From Deltaproteobacteria bacterium (lineage in GTDB: Bacteria > Myxococcota_A > UBA796 > GCA-2862545): a stretch of 54,732 bases of DNA. A program made the position numbers and the translations under genes. The notes beneath the pieces are model-generated. The model was not told the DNA's origin. It ran no database searches and saw nothing but the letters and a program-made list of their open reading frames with translations. Below, one piece after another: positions 44,387 to 52,694 of the stretch. The stretch lies in the NCBI GenBank assembly GCA_016938035.1, contig JAFGVK010000077.1, positions 1-54,732 of the forward strand, in the 5' to 3' direction. Position 1 is the first letter of the stretch; each line of letters starts with the position of its first letter.

Positions 44387-45494
44387 GGAGGCGCCGCCCG
44401 CCTACCGCCCTGCGGTGCTTCACGCGACCATGCTCCTGGCGGCAGGGCTGATGATCGCCGCCTACGCCCTGTCGGTGCCCCCCAACGAGGTGACCTCGAT
44501 CCTCCCCCCCGAGGCGCTCTCGGCGGCGGAGTGGACCTCAGACGTCTACATGTACGAGTCGCTGGCGGACACCCTGCGGGGCGGCGGTGAGTACTACGCG
44601 ACCCTGGGCGACCACCTGCGGCGGGGAAACTTTCCCAGGGTGCCGGTGTTCAACTGGCGGCTCCCCGGCTGGTACAGCCTGATGGCGCTCCTCCCCAGCA
44701 GCGGTGACGCGAGGCTGCTGGCGTGGGCTGGGCTGGCCCTCGCCAACGCCCTGGCGTGGCTCGGCCCGAACCGATCGAAGCGCGTGGCGCTGTACGCCGG
44801 GATCACCACCGCCGCCTTCGGGGTGATCGCCATCCACCGCCACGTCATCTTCATGACCGAGGCCCCCGCCGCGGTGCTGCTGTTCGCGTCGCTGGTGGCC
44901 TATGCGCGCGGCAGGGACCGCCTGGGCGCGGCCCTGGGGGTGAGCGCCCTGTTCGTCCGTGAGCTGGTGGCGATCTACGCCGTGATGGCGGTGGCGGTGG
45001 CCCTGTGGCGCCGACGCTGGGGCGAGCTGCTGGTCTGGGGGGCGGGCTTCGTCGCCTTCGCCGCCTTCTACGCGGTCCACGTCCACGCGGTGCAGGGGCA
45101 GCTGCTCCCCACCGACTACCTGACCGAGAACCGCTCCTGGCTCCAGCTAGGGGGCCTGCCCTTCGTGGTCCACTGCGTCGAGTTCCACCCCATCGCCCTG
45201 ACCTTCACCAAGGGCGGTGACGCCCTGCTCCTTGCGCTGGCCTTCTTCGGGATGTGGCAGCGGGAGCTGGCGGGCGGGTGGCACCTGCGGGGCGCGGCGC
45301 TGGCCTACGGCCTGTTCTTCCTGGTTGCCGGCTTCCCCTTCAACTCCTACTGGGGGGTGCTGTGGCTCGCCCCCCTGAGCTGGCTCGCGGTGGCCGGGGT
45401 GGAGGTGCTCGGCACCCAGATCAAGACCCTGGTCGAGGCGGTGCGGCCCCCCGTCCAGCCTCCGCCCGCCGACCAGCCCCCCTCCCAGGGCTAG
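44379..45494 (+). CDS. Polytopic membrane protein, possible GT-C-type glycosyltransferase
   Basis: 371 aa with about eight hydrophobic segments. It begins inside the parE stop region (8-nt overlap), so it is translationally coupled to it. A first external loop carries acidic residues (TSDVYMYESLADTLRGGGEY), as in GT-C glycosyltransferases that use lipid-linked sugars, and EAPAAVLLFASLVAYARGRD fits that fold. No family signature is certain, so 'membrane protein of unknown function' is the safe name. A Pro-rich tail ends the protein. Confidence 0.7.
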   Translation: MSEEAPPAYRPAVLHATMLLAAGLMIAAYALSVPPNEVTSILPPEALSAAEWTSDVYMYESLADTLRGGGEYYATLGDHLRRGNFPRVPVFNWRLPGWYSLMALLPSSGDARLLAWAGLALANALAWLGPNRSKRVALYAGITTAAFGVIAIHRHVIFMTEAPAAVLLFASLVAYARGRDRLGAALGVSALFVRELVAIYAVMAVAVALWRRRWGELLVWGAGFVAFAAFYAVHVHAVQGQLLPTDYLTENRSWLQLGGLPFVVHCVEFHPIALTFTKGGDALLLALAFFGMWQRELAGGWHLRGAALAYGLFFLVAGFPFNSYWGVLWLAPLSWLAVAGVEVLGTQIKTLVEAVRPPVQPPPADQPPSQG

Positions 45495-46117
45495 CGTCAG
45501 CAGCGGCGCCGACTCGCTGGGCGCTCGACGGGGGGCCCTGCTCCTGCGCTCGTCGCGCACAGAAGGACACGTCCTCCCAGGGGAACGGGGGTCACACGCC
45601 GATCTGCCCGGCGACTCGGCGCCCGGTTGCCGTCTGCATCACGCGACGAGCGACCTCATCTGACAGGAAGTCCGGTCCGAGCGCACAACGTCGTGGAACC
45701 ACCGCCTTGTCCGAGGCTCGCCGTGCCCCAGCGCCCGGCGCGGGGCACGCGCCGATAAGGCTGGTTCGTTCGTGTTGGCACCAGGTCGCGACGCTCCACT
45801 GGCGGGGCGGGGGCTGCGAGGGGCTGCTGCGCCCGAGGCGATCGGCCACGGCCATCGTGGCGCCGTCCATAGCGCGGGTTCTGACGGACGACTCGACGGA
45901 TATCGCGAGCGGGTGACAGACGAGTAGGCCGGATCTCCTGTCGGATGGTTCCTGTGGAAGGATGAAGCGCTCCCTGTGAGACGGTGCGGCGGATGGACCG
46001 GTGGCTCAGCGCCCGCTCGGCAGCGCTCGCCGGTGGGCGCGGGGGGCCTCGTCGGTGCGCGAGCGCCGGTGCCCAGGGCGCGCGCAAGAGCGAGGGCGCT
46101 GGGCGTCGGAGCCGCCC
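45495..46117. other. Intergenic region between convergent genes
   Basis: Contains the split copy of the dispersed repeat (45522-45664 and 45936-46010). The 270 bp between the halves and the 100 bp before dgt show no gene I can support. Confidence 0.55.
45522..46010 (+). repeat. Dispersed repeat, copy B, split by about 270 bp
   Basis: The left half 45522-45664 has CTCGACGGGGGGCCCTG, CGCTCGTCGCGCACAGAAG, ACGCCGATCTGCCCG, ACTCGGCGCCCG and GACGAGCGACCTCATCTGAC. The right half 45936-46010 has GTTCCTGTGGAAGGATGAAG and CGCTCCCTGTGAGACGG. Compared with copy C, the two halves join at CATC(C/T)GA; the 270 bp between them are absent from copies A and C. Confidence 0.7.
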
Positions 46118-47479
46118 CTACATCCGGATCCCCGACAGGCGCTGGTAGACCTCGATCGCGTAGGAGTCGGTCATCCCGCTGACGAAGTCGGTCACCAGCA
46201 GCAGCCTGTCGTACACGCTGCCGGGGTCGGAGGGGAAGTGCTCGGCGATGAAGCGGAAGTTGGCCGACATCATCGCGTAGAGGCCCCGGGAGCGGAAGCC
46301 GCCCTCCTGATCGAGCACGGCGTCGGTGAAGGACGCGAGCAGCCCCTCCAGCGCCCTGCCCCCCGCCAGTTCCTTGGTCACCGCCGACCGGTGGGTGTAG
46401 ATGTGCTCCCTCCCCAGCGCCTTGAGGGCCGCCATCAGCTCGCCCGCCACCCCGTCGAGGAGCAGATCCCCCTCGTGCTCCCCCGCGAGGATCGCGTCGT
46501 GATGGTCCAAGAAGGAGGTGGCAGCCGCCTCCATCAGGAGCTGCTGGGCGAAGATGCGGAGCCACTGCACGGTGAGCTCGTCGCGGCGCGGGTAGTCGCG
46601 GTTGATACGCGCGCGCTGCCGCTCCACCTTGGCCAGCAGGGCCACCCCCTCGGCCGACCGCAGGTGGTCGCGGAGATAGTCCAGGATCAGGCTGAGGCTC
46701 ACCGCCTCCTTCTTCACCCCGTCCTCCACGTCGGCGGCCATATAGGCGATGTCGTCCGCAGCCTCCAGGAGGAAGACCAGCGGGTGCCGCGCCTCCCCCG
46801 TTCCGCAGGCCTCGCGGATCGCGGCGAAGGTGTGGGCCTCGGACTGGAAGTAGCCGATCTTCTTGAAGCTGAGCCCCCGCGAGGGATCCACCTCTAGGGA
46901 GGCGCGGGGGTACTTGATGATCGTGGACATGGTGGCGCAGGTCAGGTCGTAGCCGAAGACCTGCCCGCCCTTGTCATACATGTAGTGGACCTTCGAGATG
47001 TAGCGCAGGGCCTGGGCGTTGCCGTCGAAGCGGCGCAGGTCCTCCTGCTGCGCCTGAGCGAGCCCCAGGCCGTCGAGCCGGAAGCGATCGGTGTAGTAGC
47101 GCTGGATGACCTCCTCGCCATAGTGGCCGAAGGGTGGGTTACCCAGGTCGTGGATCAGGCCCGCGGTCGCGAGGATCGCCCCCATCGACCCCACGTGCCG
47201 CATCTCGAGGAGCCCGCGGCGCATCAGCTCTCGCTCCACCGTGGTGCCCAGGGAGCGCGCCAGGCTGGAGACCTCCATCGAGTGCGAGAGCCTGGTGCGG
47301 ACGTAGCCGGTGCTCTCTAGCGGGAAGACCTGCGCCTTGTCCTGGAGGCGCCGCACCGCCGACGAGAACACCACCCGCGAGTAGTCCTGCTCGAACTGGT
47401 TGCGGCTGTCGTGGGGCGCCGCGCCGCGGGCCTCGGGGTAGCCGAGCCTGCGGGAAGAGAGCAGCTGGTTCCAATTCAT
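46118..47479 (-). CDS. dgt: Deoxyguanosinetriphosphate triphosphohydrolase-like HD protein
   Basis: 453 aa. HD-domain phosphohydrolase that removes triphosphate from dGTP or other dNTPs. Metal ligands: His in TRLSHSMEVSSLAR, His-Asp in GLIHDLGNPPFGHYGEE and Asp in LEAADDIAYMAADVEDG. The opening FEQDYSRVVFSSAVRRLQDK is the dGTPase N-terminal signature with the R-RLQDKAQVF loop. Cytoplasmic. Start ATG 47479 (MNWNQLLSSRRLG) has a GAGGTG site; the longer frame upstream translates the dispersed repeat and is not credible. Length is near that of E. coli Dgt. Monocistronic, with repeat copies on both flanks. Confidence 0.9.
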   Translation of the reverse strand: MNWNQLLSSRRLGYPEARGAAPHDSRNQFEQDYSRVVFSSAVRRLQDKAQVFPLESTGYVRTRLSHSMEVSSLARSLGTTVERELMRRGLLEMRHVGSMGAILATAGLIHDLGNPPFGHYGEEVIQRYYTDRFRLDGLGLAQAQQEDLRRFDGNAQALRYISKVHYMYDKGGQVFGYDLTCATMSTIIKYPRASLEVDPSRGLSFKKIGYFQSEAHTFAAIREACGTGEARHPLVFLLEAADDIAYMAADVEDGVKKEAVSLSLILDYLRDHLRSAEGVALLAKVERQRARINRDYPRRDELTVQWLRIFAQQLLMEAAATSFLDHHDAILAGEHEGDLLLDGVAGELMAALKALGREHIYTHRSAVTKELAGGRALEGLLASFTDAVLDQEGGFRSRGLYAMMSANFRFIAEHFPSDPGSVYDRLLLVTDFVSGMTDSYAIEVYQRLSGIRM

Positions 47480-47588
47480 CACCGCGCACCTCAGGAGGGG
47501 CCCCCTCCTTATCCCCTCCTCAGCGGGGCGGCGCGGGCAGGACCCGCTCAAGCGCGGCGCCATCGACGCCGTAGCGGACGACGCCCAC

Positions 47589-47803
47589 GGCACCGATCCC
47601 CCGGCCTCTCGACGTGGGTCCTTGTTGCTACGCTCGTCGCGTACAGAAGTAAGCTTCCTCGCTAGGGAACGGCGATCCCACGCCGACACCCCTAGCGACT
47701 CGCCGCCCGTCTACAGTCTGGAGGATTCGACGAGCAACTTCATCCGATGATTCCTCTGGAAGGATGAAGCGCTTCCTGTGAGACTGGCCGGCAGACTGAC
47801 CGG
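47589..47803 (+). repeat. Dispersed repeat, copy C (fullest)
   Basis: Ordered blocks shared with copies A and B: GGCACCGATC, GGCCTCTCGACGTGGGTCCT, CGCTCGTCGCGTACAGAAG, GTCTGGAGGATTCGACGAGC, CATCCGATGATTCCTCTGG, AAGGATGAAGCGCTTCCTGT and a GACCGGTGCC end. About 215 bp. Its minus-strand frame fuses artificially to the dgt and pseudogene frames. Confidence 0.75.
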
Positions 47804-48030
47804 TGCCACGCCCACCCAGGGGCCGTCCACTGCGATGGCCTCGACCCGCACCACCGGCTCCCACAGCTCCCCCACCCGCTTCCAGGCGATGCCCTCGGGG
47901 AGATCGGCAGCCTGGACTGCCCGCTGGCTCCCGTCGGAACCGTGACGTGCATCGCCCCGGGGTGGCGCTCAGGCGAGGGCTGAGCGACCGCTGCGGACGC
48001 GTGGGGCACGGGGGTCTCCCGCAGGAGGGA
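47800..48030 (-). pseudogene. Frameshifted coding remnant of unknown family
   Basis: Two adjacent minus-strand frames read like one protein with the GC3-rich codon use of this genome. The upstream frame gives PHASAAVAQPSPERHPGAMH then VTVP. After a shift near 47933-47940 the other frame continues DGSQRAVQAADLPEGIAWKR, VGELWEPVVRVEAIAVDG and PWVGVAP. Stops bound both pieces and the 3' end runs into repeat copy C. The parent family is not recognised. Confidence 0.45.
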
Positions 48031-48306
48031 GGGGCATCAGCGGGCGGGGTAGCTGCCCCGCAGCCGGAGGTGGGGGCGAGCCCCCCCCCTCCGTGACCCA
48101 GGTCCCTGTCCAGCGGTGCGAAGCGCTCAGGGACCATCGCGGCGCACGCGTCCCAGGTGGGCGTGGCCCAGGTGGGTTCGGGCGAGGAGAGGCGCGGGCC
48201 TGGTGGGGGGAGGCTGGATCCTTGCGCCGCTGCTCCCCGCGCGGACAGGGAGCGCCTGTGCCGGTGGCGCCGAGGCGGGAGATGTCCCTGAGGACCGCCA
48301 GGTGGC

Positions 48307-48336
48307 TTGTGAAGGGACGCGGACCGCGGCTATGAT
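48307..48336 (+). promoter_or_regulatory. Candidate promoter upstream of the amidohydrolase gene
   Basis: TTGTGA (48307-48312), 18 bp, TATGAT (48331-48336). It would give a leader of about 190 nt before the TTG start at 48531. Confidence 0.4.
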
Positions 48337-48530
48337 GGCCCCTCCCCGGGCCCCCGGGACGCCACCGTCCCGCGCACCCCAACCGCTGCTCTCTGCAATG
48401 TCATCAACTGGCGCCCACGCGGGGGCTTCCCTTCGGTGGGCAGGGGTCCCCGAGGTCGACAGGCCGCGACGCGCGCCCCGTCCCACGAGACGCCGACCCA
48501 TCCCCTGAGGGGGCGTCACCCGGAGGTTCC

Positions 48531-49844
48531 TTGCGCACCGACTCCCTGCTCATCCGCGGCGGCACCCTGCTCCACCTCGACACCCCCCGCGTGGAGCGGG
48601 CGGACGTCCTGATCACCGACGGGATCATCACCGCCGTCGGCACCGATCTGCCGGTCCCCGCCAAGGTGATCGACGCCGACGGGGCCTGGGTGCTGCCTGG
48701 CCTCACCGTGGGGCACCACCACCTCTACTCGGCGCTCGCCACGGGGATGCCCTTCCTGGAGGCGCCAGCCACCGACTTCTCCGACATGCTGGCCAAGGTC
48801 TGGTGGCGCCTCGACGAGGCCCTCGACGAGCCCTCGCTGCGGGCCAGCGCCCTCGCCGGGGGGATCGGCGCCCTGCGGGCGGGGGTCACGACGGTGGTGG
48901 ACCACCACGCCTCCCCCAACTTCATCGGGGGCTCGCTGGAGACGCTCGACGGGGCCCTCGACGAGGTGGGCCTGCGGCGAGTGCTCTGCTACGAGGTGAC
49001 GGACCGGGGCGGCCCCGCGCGGGCCGCCGCCGGGCTCGCCGCTCACGAGGGCCTGCTCGGGAGGGCCACCGACGGCTTCTCGGCGGTGATGATCGGGGCG
49101 CACGCCAACTTCACCCTCGAAGACCACACCCTGGCCAGGGTGGGCGCGATGGCCCGCGAGGCGGGGGTGGGGGTCCACATCCACGTCGGCGAGGCGGTGG
49201 GTGACAGGGCCCTCACCGGGGAGCCGCTGGTCGCGCGAATGCGGCGCCTGGGGGCGCTGGTGCCCGGCTCGGTCCTCGCGCACGGGGTGCACCTGAGCCC
49301 GGACGAGCTGGCGATGGTGGCCGACGCTGGGGCCTGGCTCACCCACCAGCCGCGGTCCAACATGAACAACGCGGTGGGCTACGCCAAGCTCGCGGCCTTC
49401 CCACAGCGCACCGCGCTCGGCACCGACGGCATCGGCGCGGACCTGTTCTCAGAGCTGCAGGCGGGTTGGTTCCGGGCGAGCGAGGGCGGGGTGGGCTGGT
49501 TCCCCTCCCGCTGGCTGGAGCTGCTGCACCAGAGCTCGGTGATGGCCGGCGACAAGCTCGGGCTCCAGCTCGGCGCGCTCCGCCCCGGCGCGGCGGGCGA
49601 CCTGTCCATCCTCGACCCGATCCCCGGGCCGCCCCTCACCGGTGACAACCTGGCGGCTGCCTTCATCTTCCGCCTGACCGCCGCTGCGGTGCGCCACGTG
49701 GTCACCGGCGGGGTGCAGGTGCTGGCCGACCGCATGCCCACCAGGGTCGACGCGGGCGAGGTGGACGCGCTCGCTCAGCGCCAGGCCGCCGCCCTGTGGG
49801 GCAGGATGAGCGACCGGCCTGCCCAGGACCTCACGAGACGCTGA
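48531..49844 (+). CDS. Amidohydrolase, SsnA/guanine-deaminase-like
   Basis: 437 aa from TTG at 48531 with a CGGAGG site 5 nt upstream. Metal-dependent hydrolase of the cytosine/guanine deaminase branch: N-terminal small beta domain (LLIRGGTLLHLDT, ADGAWVLPGL), then the metal-binding HHHLYSALATGMPF (usual HxH), His in GVGVHIHVGE, His in VLAHGVHLSP and Asp in ALGTDGIGAD. The HHHLYSxLAxGM pattern is that of SsnA-type aminohydrolases. The substrate is probably a purine-like or amidated compound and cannot be fixed from sequence. No xanthine dehydrogenase or selenium genes lie nearby. The downstream cyclase gene starts 3 nt after its stop, so they share a transcript. Confidence 0.88.
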   Translation: MRTDSLLIRGGTLLHLDTPRVERADVLITDGIITAVGTDLPVPAKVIDADGAWVLPGLTVGHHHLYSALATGMPFLEAPATDFSDMLAKVWWRLDEALDEPSLRASALAGGIGALRAGVTTVVDHHASPNFIGGSLETLDGALDEVGLRRVLCYEVTDRGGPARAAAGLAAHEGLLGRATDGFSAVMIGAHANFTLEDHTLARVGAMAREAGVGVHIHVGEAVGDRALTGEPLVARMRRLGALVPGSVLAHGVHLSPDELAMVADAGAWLTHQPRSNMNNAVGYAKLAAFPQRTALGTDGIGADLFSELQAGWFRASEGGVGWFPSRWLELLHQSSVMAGDKLGLQLGALRPGAAGDLSILDPIPGPPLTGDNLAAAFIFRLTAAAVRHVVTGGVQVLADRMPTRVDAGEVDALAQRQAAALWGRMSDRPAQDLTRR

Positions 49845-49846
49845 GT

Positions 49847-51925
49847 ATGCTCTTTCGCTTCCGCGACCTGCTGGTGAGCCTGCTGGTCACCGTGTCCCTG
49901 GGCACGGTGGCCGGGGTCGCGTGGACCAGCCACCACAGCGCGACGGTGGTGGTAGAGGACCTCTCGGGGCGGGTGCTCGACCAGGCGACTGGGCGGGTGC
50001 AGGAGCGGGTGGAGGCGCTGCTCGACGAGGCCACCCGCCTGGGGGACGACTGGGCGCTGCGGCTGGAGGGCAGGCCCCTCGACAGCGCCGCGCTCGACGC
50101 CCTGGAGCAGGAGTTCGTTCGCGATCTGTTGGTCCACCCGCGCTTCACCTATGTCTCGCTCAGCACGGCGGGGGGCGACTACTCGGGGGCCCGGCGGGTG
50201 AGCGCCTCGCAGATAGAGCTGCGACGGCAGCGGCGGATGCCGGACGGACAGGTCTCGCGGGTCGATCGCTACCTGGAGGAGGGGCGGTGGTCGGCACCCG
50301 TCACCGGTGTGGACGACTACGACCCCAGGCTCAGACCCTTCTGGGGGGTCGCCGAGCGGGCGGGCGAGGCGGCGTGGACCCCGGTCTACCTGTTCGTGAA
50401 CAAGCCCTGGGGGGAGTTCCCCGGCGTGACCAGGGCGGTGCCGATCTACGACGATCAGCACGCGCTCACCGGGGTCCTCACCGTGGACTTCGACCTGGTG
50501 GACCTGTCGCACTTCCTCGGGCAGATCGCCCCCTTCGACGAGGGGCTCACCGTGCTCCTCGACCGCGAGGGGCAGCTCGTGGCCCACCCAGACCCCTCGG
50601 TGCTGGTGGGGGAGCGCGACGGGAGCTCCGCGCTGCTGCCGCTGGACGAGGTCCCCGATCCCCTGGCGCGCGCGCTGGCCACCGCGGTCCACGGCGGCAC
50701 CCCGCGCGAGGGGGACGCGGCGCTCTCCCTCCTGGGCGAGCCCTTCGTGGCAGCCTGGGCGCCAGTGGACGGGGACGGGATCGGCTGGACCATCGCCACG
50801 ACCCTCCCTGAGCGGGTGCTGATGTCTCCGGTGCGGCGCTCCTCGCGCCAGGCGGGGTGGATCGCCCTGCTGTCGTCCACCCTCGCGATCCTGGCGGGGG
50901 TCTTCGTAGCGCGCCGGCTCTCGCTCTCCCTCGGGCAGGTGGTCCGGGACGCGCGCCAGGTAGCGCGCTACCACCTGGACCCCTCGCCGCCCTCCTCCTC
51001 GGTGATCCAGGAGGTGGTGGCGCTGAACCGATCGGTGGAGGAGATGAAGGCGGGGCTGCGGTCGTTCCGCAAGTTTGTCCCCGCCGACCTGGTGCGCGAG
51101 ACGCTCGCGGACGGCCAGGAGGCTGTGCTCGGGGGAGAGCCCCGCGAGCTGACCATCTATTTCTCCGATATCGTGGGCTTCGCCACCCTCTCTGAGCCGC
51201 TCCCCCCCGACGAGCTGGTGGCGCTGCTAGGGGAGTACCTCAAGCTCTCCACCGACGAGATCACCGCCTGGGACGGGACGGTGGACAAATTCATCGGTGA
51301 CGCGGTGATGGCCTTCTGGGGCGCTCCCAGGCTGCTGGAAGACCACGCCCTGCGCGCCTGCCGAGCCGCCCTGGCCAACCAGACCCTCCTCGCCGCCCTG
51401 CGGGAGCGCCTGGAACGGCAGGGGCTCCCCCCCCTCCGGGCACGGATCGGCCTCCACACCGGAGAGGTGCTGGTGGGCAACATCGGCAGCCCGACCCGGA
51501 TGAACTACACCGTGATCGGCGACGCGGTGAACCTCGCCAGCAGGGTCGAGGGGCTCAACAAGCGCTACGGGACCGAGATCCTCATCACCGAGGCCACCTG
51601 GCGGCTGGTCCAGGACCAGGTGGAGGTCAGGCCGCTGGAGCGTGTGGCGGTCAAGGGCCGGCGCGAGGGGGTCCTGGTGCTGGAGCTGCTCGGCGAGCGG
51701 GGCGAGGTCGACGAGGAGCGGCTGGAGATCGCCGCCCTGCACCTGCGCGGGCTGGAGCACTACCACCGCGGCGACTGGGAGCTCGCGGCGCAGCGGTTCG
51801 AGGCCATCCTGGAGCGGGTCCCCAGCGATCGACCCGCCGCGGTGCTGCTGAGCGCCTGCCGGCGCCTGGCCCTGGAGCCCCCAGACGAGCCCTGGGAGGG
51901 GGTGGTGCGGATGACCACCAAGTGA
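49847..51925 (+). CDS. Membrane adenylate cyclase with periplasmic Cache-type sensor
   Basis: 692 aa. TM1 (about 8-25), a large periplasmic Cache-like sensor (about 30-330; FTYVSLSTAGGDYSGA, DYDPRLRPFWG, TRAVPIYDDQHALTGVLTVD), TM2 (about 335-356), a HAMP-like stretch, then a class III cyclase domain (about 430-620). Catalytic residues are present: metal Asp in YFSDIVGFA and in FIGDAVMAFWG, adenine-selecting Lys in VDKFIGD and Asp in YTVIGDAVN, transition-state Asn and Arg in NLASRVE. It therefore likely makes cAMP from ATP. A TPR-like tail (LRGLEHYHRGDWELAAQRFE) follows. The ligand sensed is unknown. It starts 3 nt after the amidohydrolase stop, so that enzyme's substrate or product may be connected to the signal. 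Confidence 0.88.
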   Translation: MLFRFRDLLVSLLVTVSLGTVAGVAWTSHHSATVVVEDLSGRVLDQATGRVQERVEALLDEATRLGDDWALRLEGRPLDSAALDALEQEFVRDLLVHPRFTYVSLSTAGGDYSGARRVSASQIELRRQRRMPDGQVSRVDRYLEEGRWSAPVTGVDDYDPRLRPFWGVAERAGEAAWTPVYLFVNKPWGEFPGVTRAVPIYDDQHALTGVLTVDFDLVDLSHFLGQIAPFDEGLTVLLDREGQLVAHPDPSVLVGERDGSSALLPLDEVPDPLARALATAVHGGTPREGDAALSLLGEPFVAAWAPVDGDGIGWTIATTLPERVLMSPVRRSSRQAGWIALLSSTLAILAGVFVARRLSLSLGQVVRDARQVARYHLDPSPPSSSVIQEVVALNRSVEEMKAGLRSFRKFVPADLVRETLADGQEAVLGGEPRELTIYFSDIVGFATLSEPLPPDELVALLGEYLKLSTDEITAWDGTVDKFIGDAVMAFWGAPRLLEDHALRACRAALANQTLLAALRERLERQGLPPLRARIGLHTGEVLVGNIGSPTRMNYTVIGDAVNLASRVEGLNKRYGTEILITEATWRLVQDQVEVRPLERVAVKGRREGVLVLELLGERGEVDEERLEIAALHLRGLEHYHRGDWELAAQRFEAILERVPSDRPAAVLLSACRRLALEPPDEPWEGVVRMTTK

Positions 51926-52069
51926 GCGTTCCCTCGGGCTGGCTGCCACACACCGCAGGTTCGGTCGGCCCTGCTGACGCTGCCACAGGCCGCGCGAGCG
52001 GCGCAACCTTCGGGTGGAGTGAGCGCCGACGCAGACCGTGCTACACTCTCGGGCCTACATGGAGAGAAC

Positions 52070-52321
52070 ATGCCCAGCCAGGAATTCCTCGACGCGGTGG
52101 CCCGCTCCAAGGAGCTGCCCGCTCAGGGCAACCAGAGCCTGCTCCAGCTGTACGCCCTCTACAAGCAGGCCACCGAGGGTGACGTGAGCGGCGCCAAGCC
52201 AAGCAGGCTGAACCTGAGGGCGCGGGCCAAATACGAGGCGTGGGAGGGGCAGCGCGGGCTCCACCAGGAGGCCGCCGCGTCGGCCTATGTGGCCCTGGTC
52301 GCCAAGCTCGGGGGGGCCTGA
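52070..52321 (+). CDS. Acyl-CoA-binding protein (ACBP)
   Basis: 83 aa, the usual ACBP length. Binds medium/long-chain acyl-CoA in the cytoplasm. Signature residues: LQLYALYKQATEGDVSG, KPSRLNL, AKYEAWEGQRGLHQEAAASA and YVALV, including the Tyr and Lys positions (YKQAT, AKYEAW) that contact CoA in known structures. The ATG at 52070 follows GGAGAG; a TACACT box lies at 52042-52047. Bacterial ACBPs are uncommon and often acquired. It is followed 7 bp later by an S4-domain gene, so it heads a three-gene operon. Confidence 0.9.
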   Translation: MPSQEFLDAVARSKELPAQGNQSLLQLYALYKQATEGDVSGAKPSRLNLRARAKYEAWEGQRGLHQEAAASAYVALVAKLGGA

Positions 52322-52328
52322 CCCCGCC

Positions 52329-52694
52329 ATGAGCGACGACAGCCCCCTCGAGGTCCGCATCGACAAATATCTCTGGGCTACGCGCCTGTTCAAGACCCGC
52401 GCCCTGGCGGCGGACGCGTGCAACGGGGGCAAGGTCAAGGTGAACGGCGACGCAGCCAAGCCCGCGCGGCACGTGAAGATCGGGGAGCTGATCGAGGCCC
52501 GCACCCCCGGTGGTCCGCGGGTGATCCGCGTCGAGCGCCTGTCGGACCACAGGGGCCCCGCCGCCGTGGCCGCGACCCTGTTCGAGGACCTCACCCCCCC
52601 CGAGGAGTTGGAGGCGATCCCGCAGCGGGACCGGGGCGCTGGGCGCCCCACCGGCAGGGACCGCCGCGCGGTGCGCCGCCTACGAGGCGTGTAG
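52329..52694 (+). CDS. S4-domain RNA-binding protein, Hsp15/HslR-like
   Basis: 121 aa. N-terminal S4 domain (residues 8-60): VRIDKYLWATRLFKTRALAA, CNGGKVKVNGDAAKPARHVK, GELIEARTPG. Hsp15 binds the 50S subunit carrying a stalled nascent chain. Here the S4 domain is followed by a proline/charged tail (TPPEELEAIPQRDRGAGRPT, RDRRAVRRLRG), as in Hsp15. No catalytic pseudouridine synthase domain is present. It lies 7 bp after the ACBP gene and its TAG overlaps the next GTG by one base. Confidence 0.87.
   Translation: MSDDSPLEVRIDKYLWATRLFKTRALAADACNGGKVKVNGDAAKPARHVKIGELIEARTPGGPRVIRVERLSDHRGPAAVAATLFEDLTPPEELEAIPQRDRGAGRPTGRDRRAVRRLRGV

Larger units (their letters stand above)
47480..48306. other. 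Intergenic region with repeat and decayed gene
   Basis: Holds repeat copy C (47589-47803) and a frameshifted coding remnant (47800-48030). From 48031 to 48306 I see no gene. Confidence 0.55.

Noticed and set aside
47480..47689. N-terminal extension of the dGTPase
   Set aside because: The extra 70 codons translate repeat copy C and adjacent non-coding DNA; ATG 47479 starts at the conserved family N-terminus.
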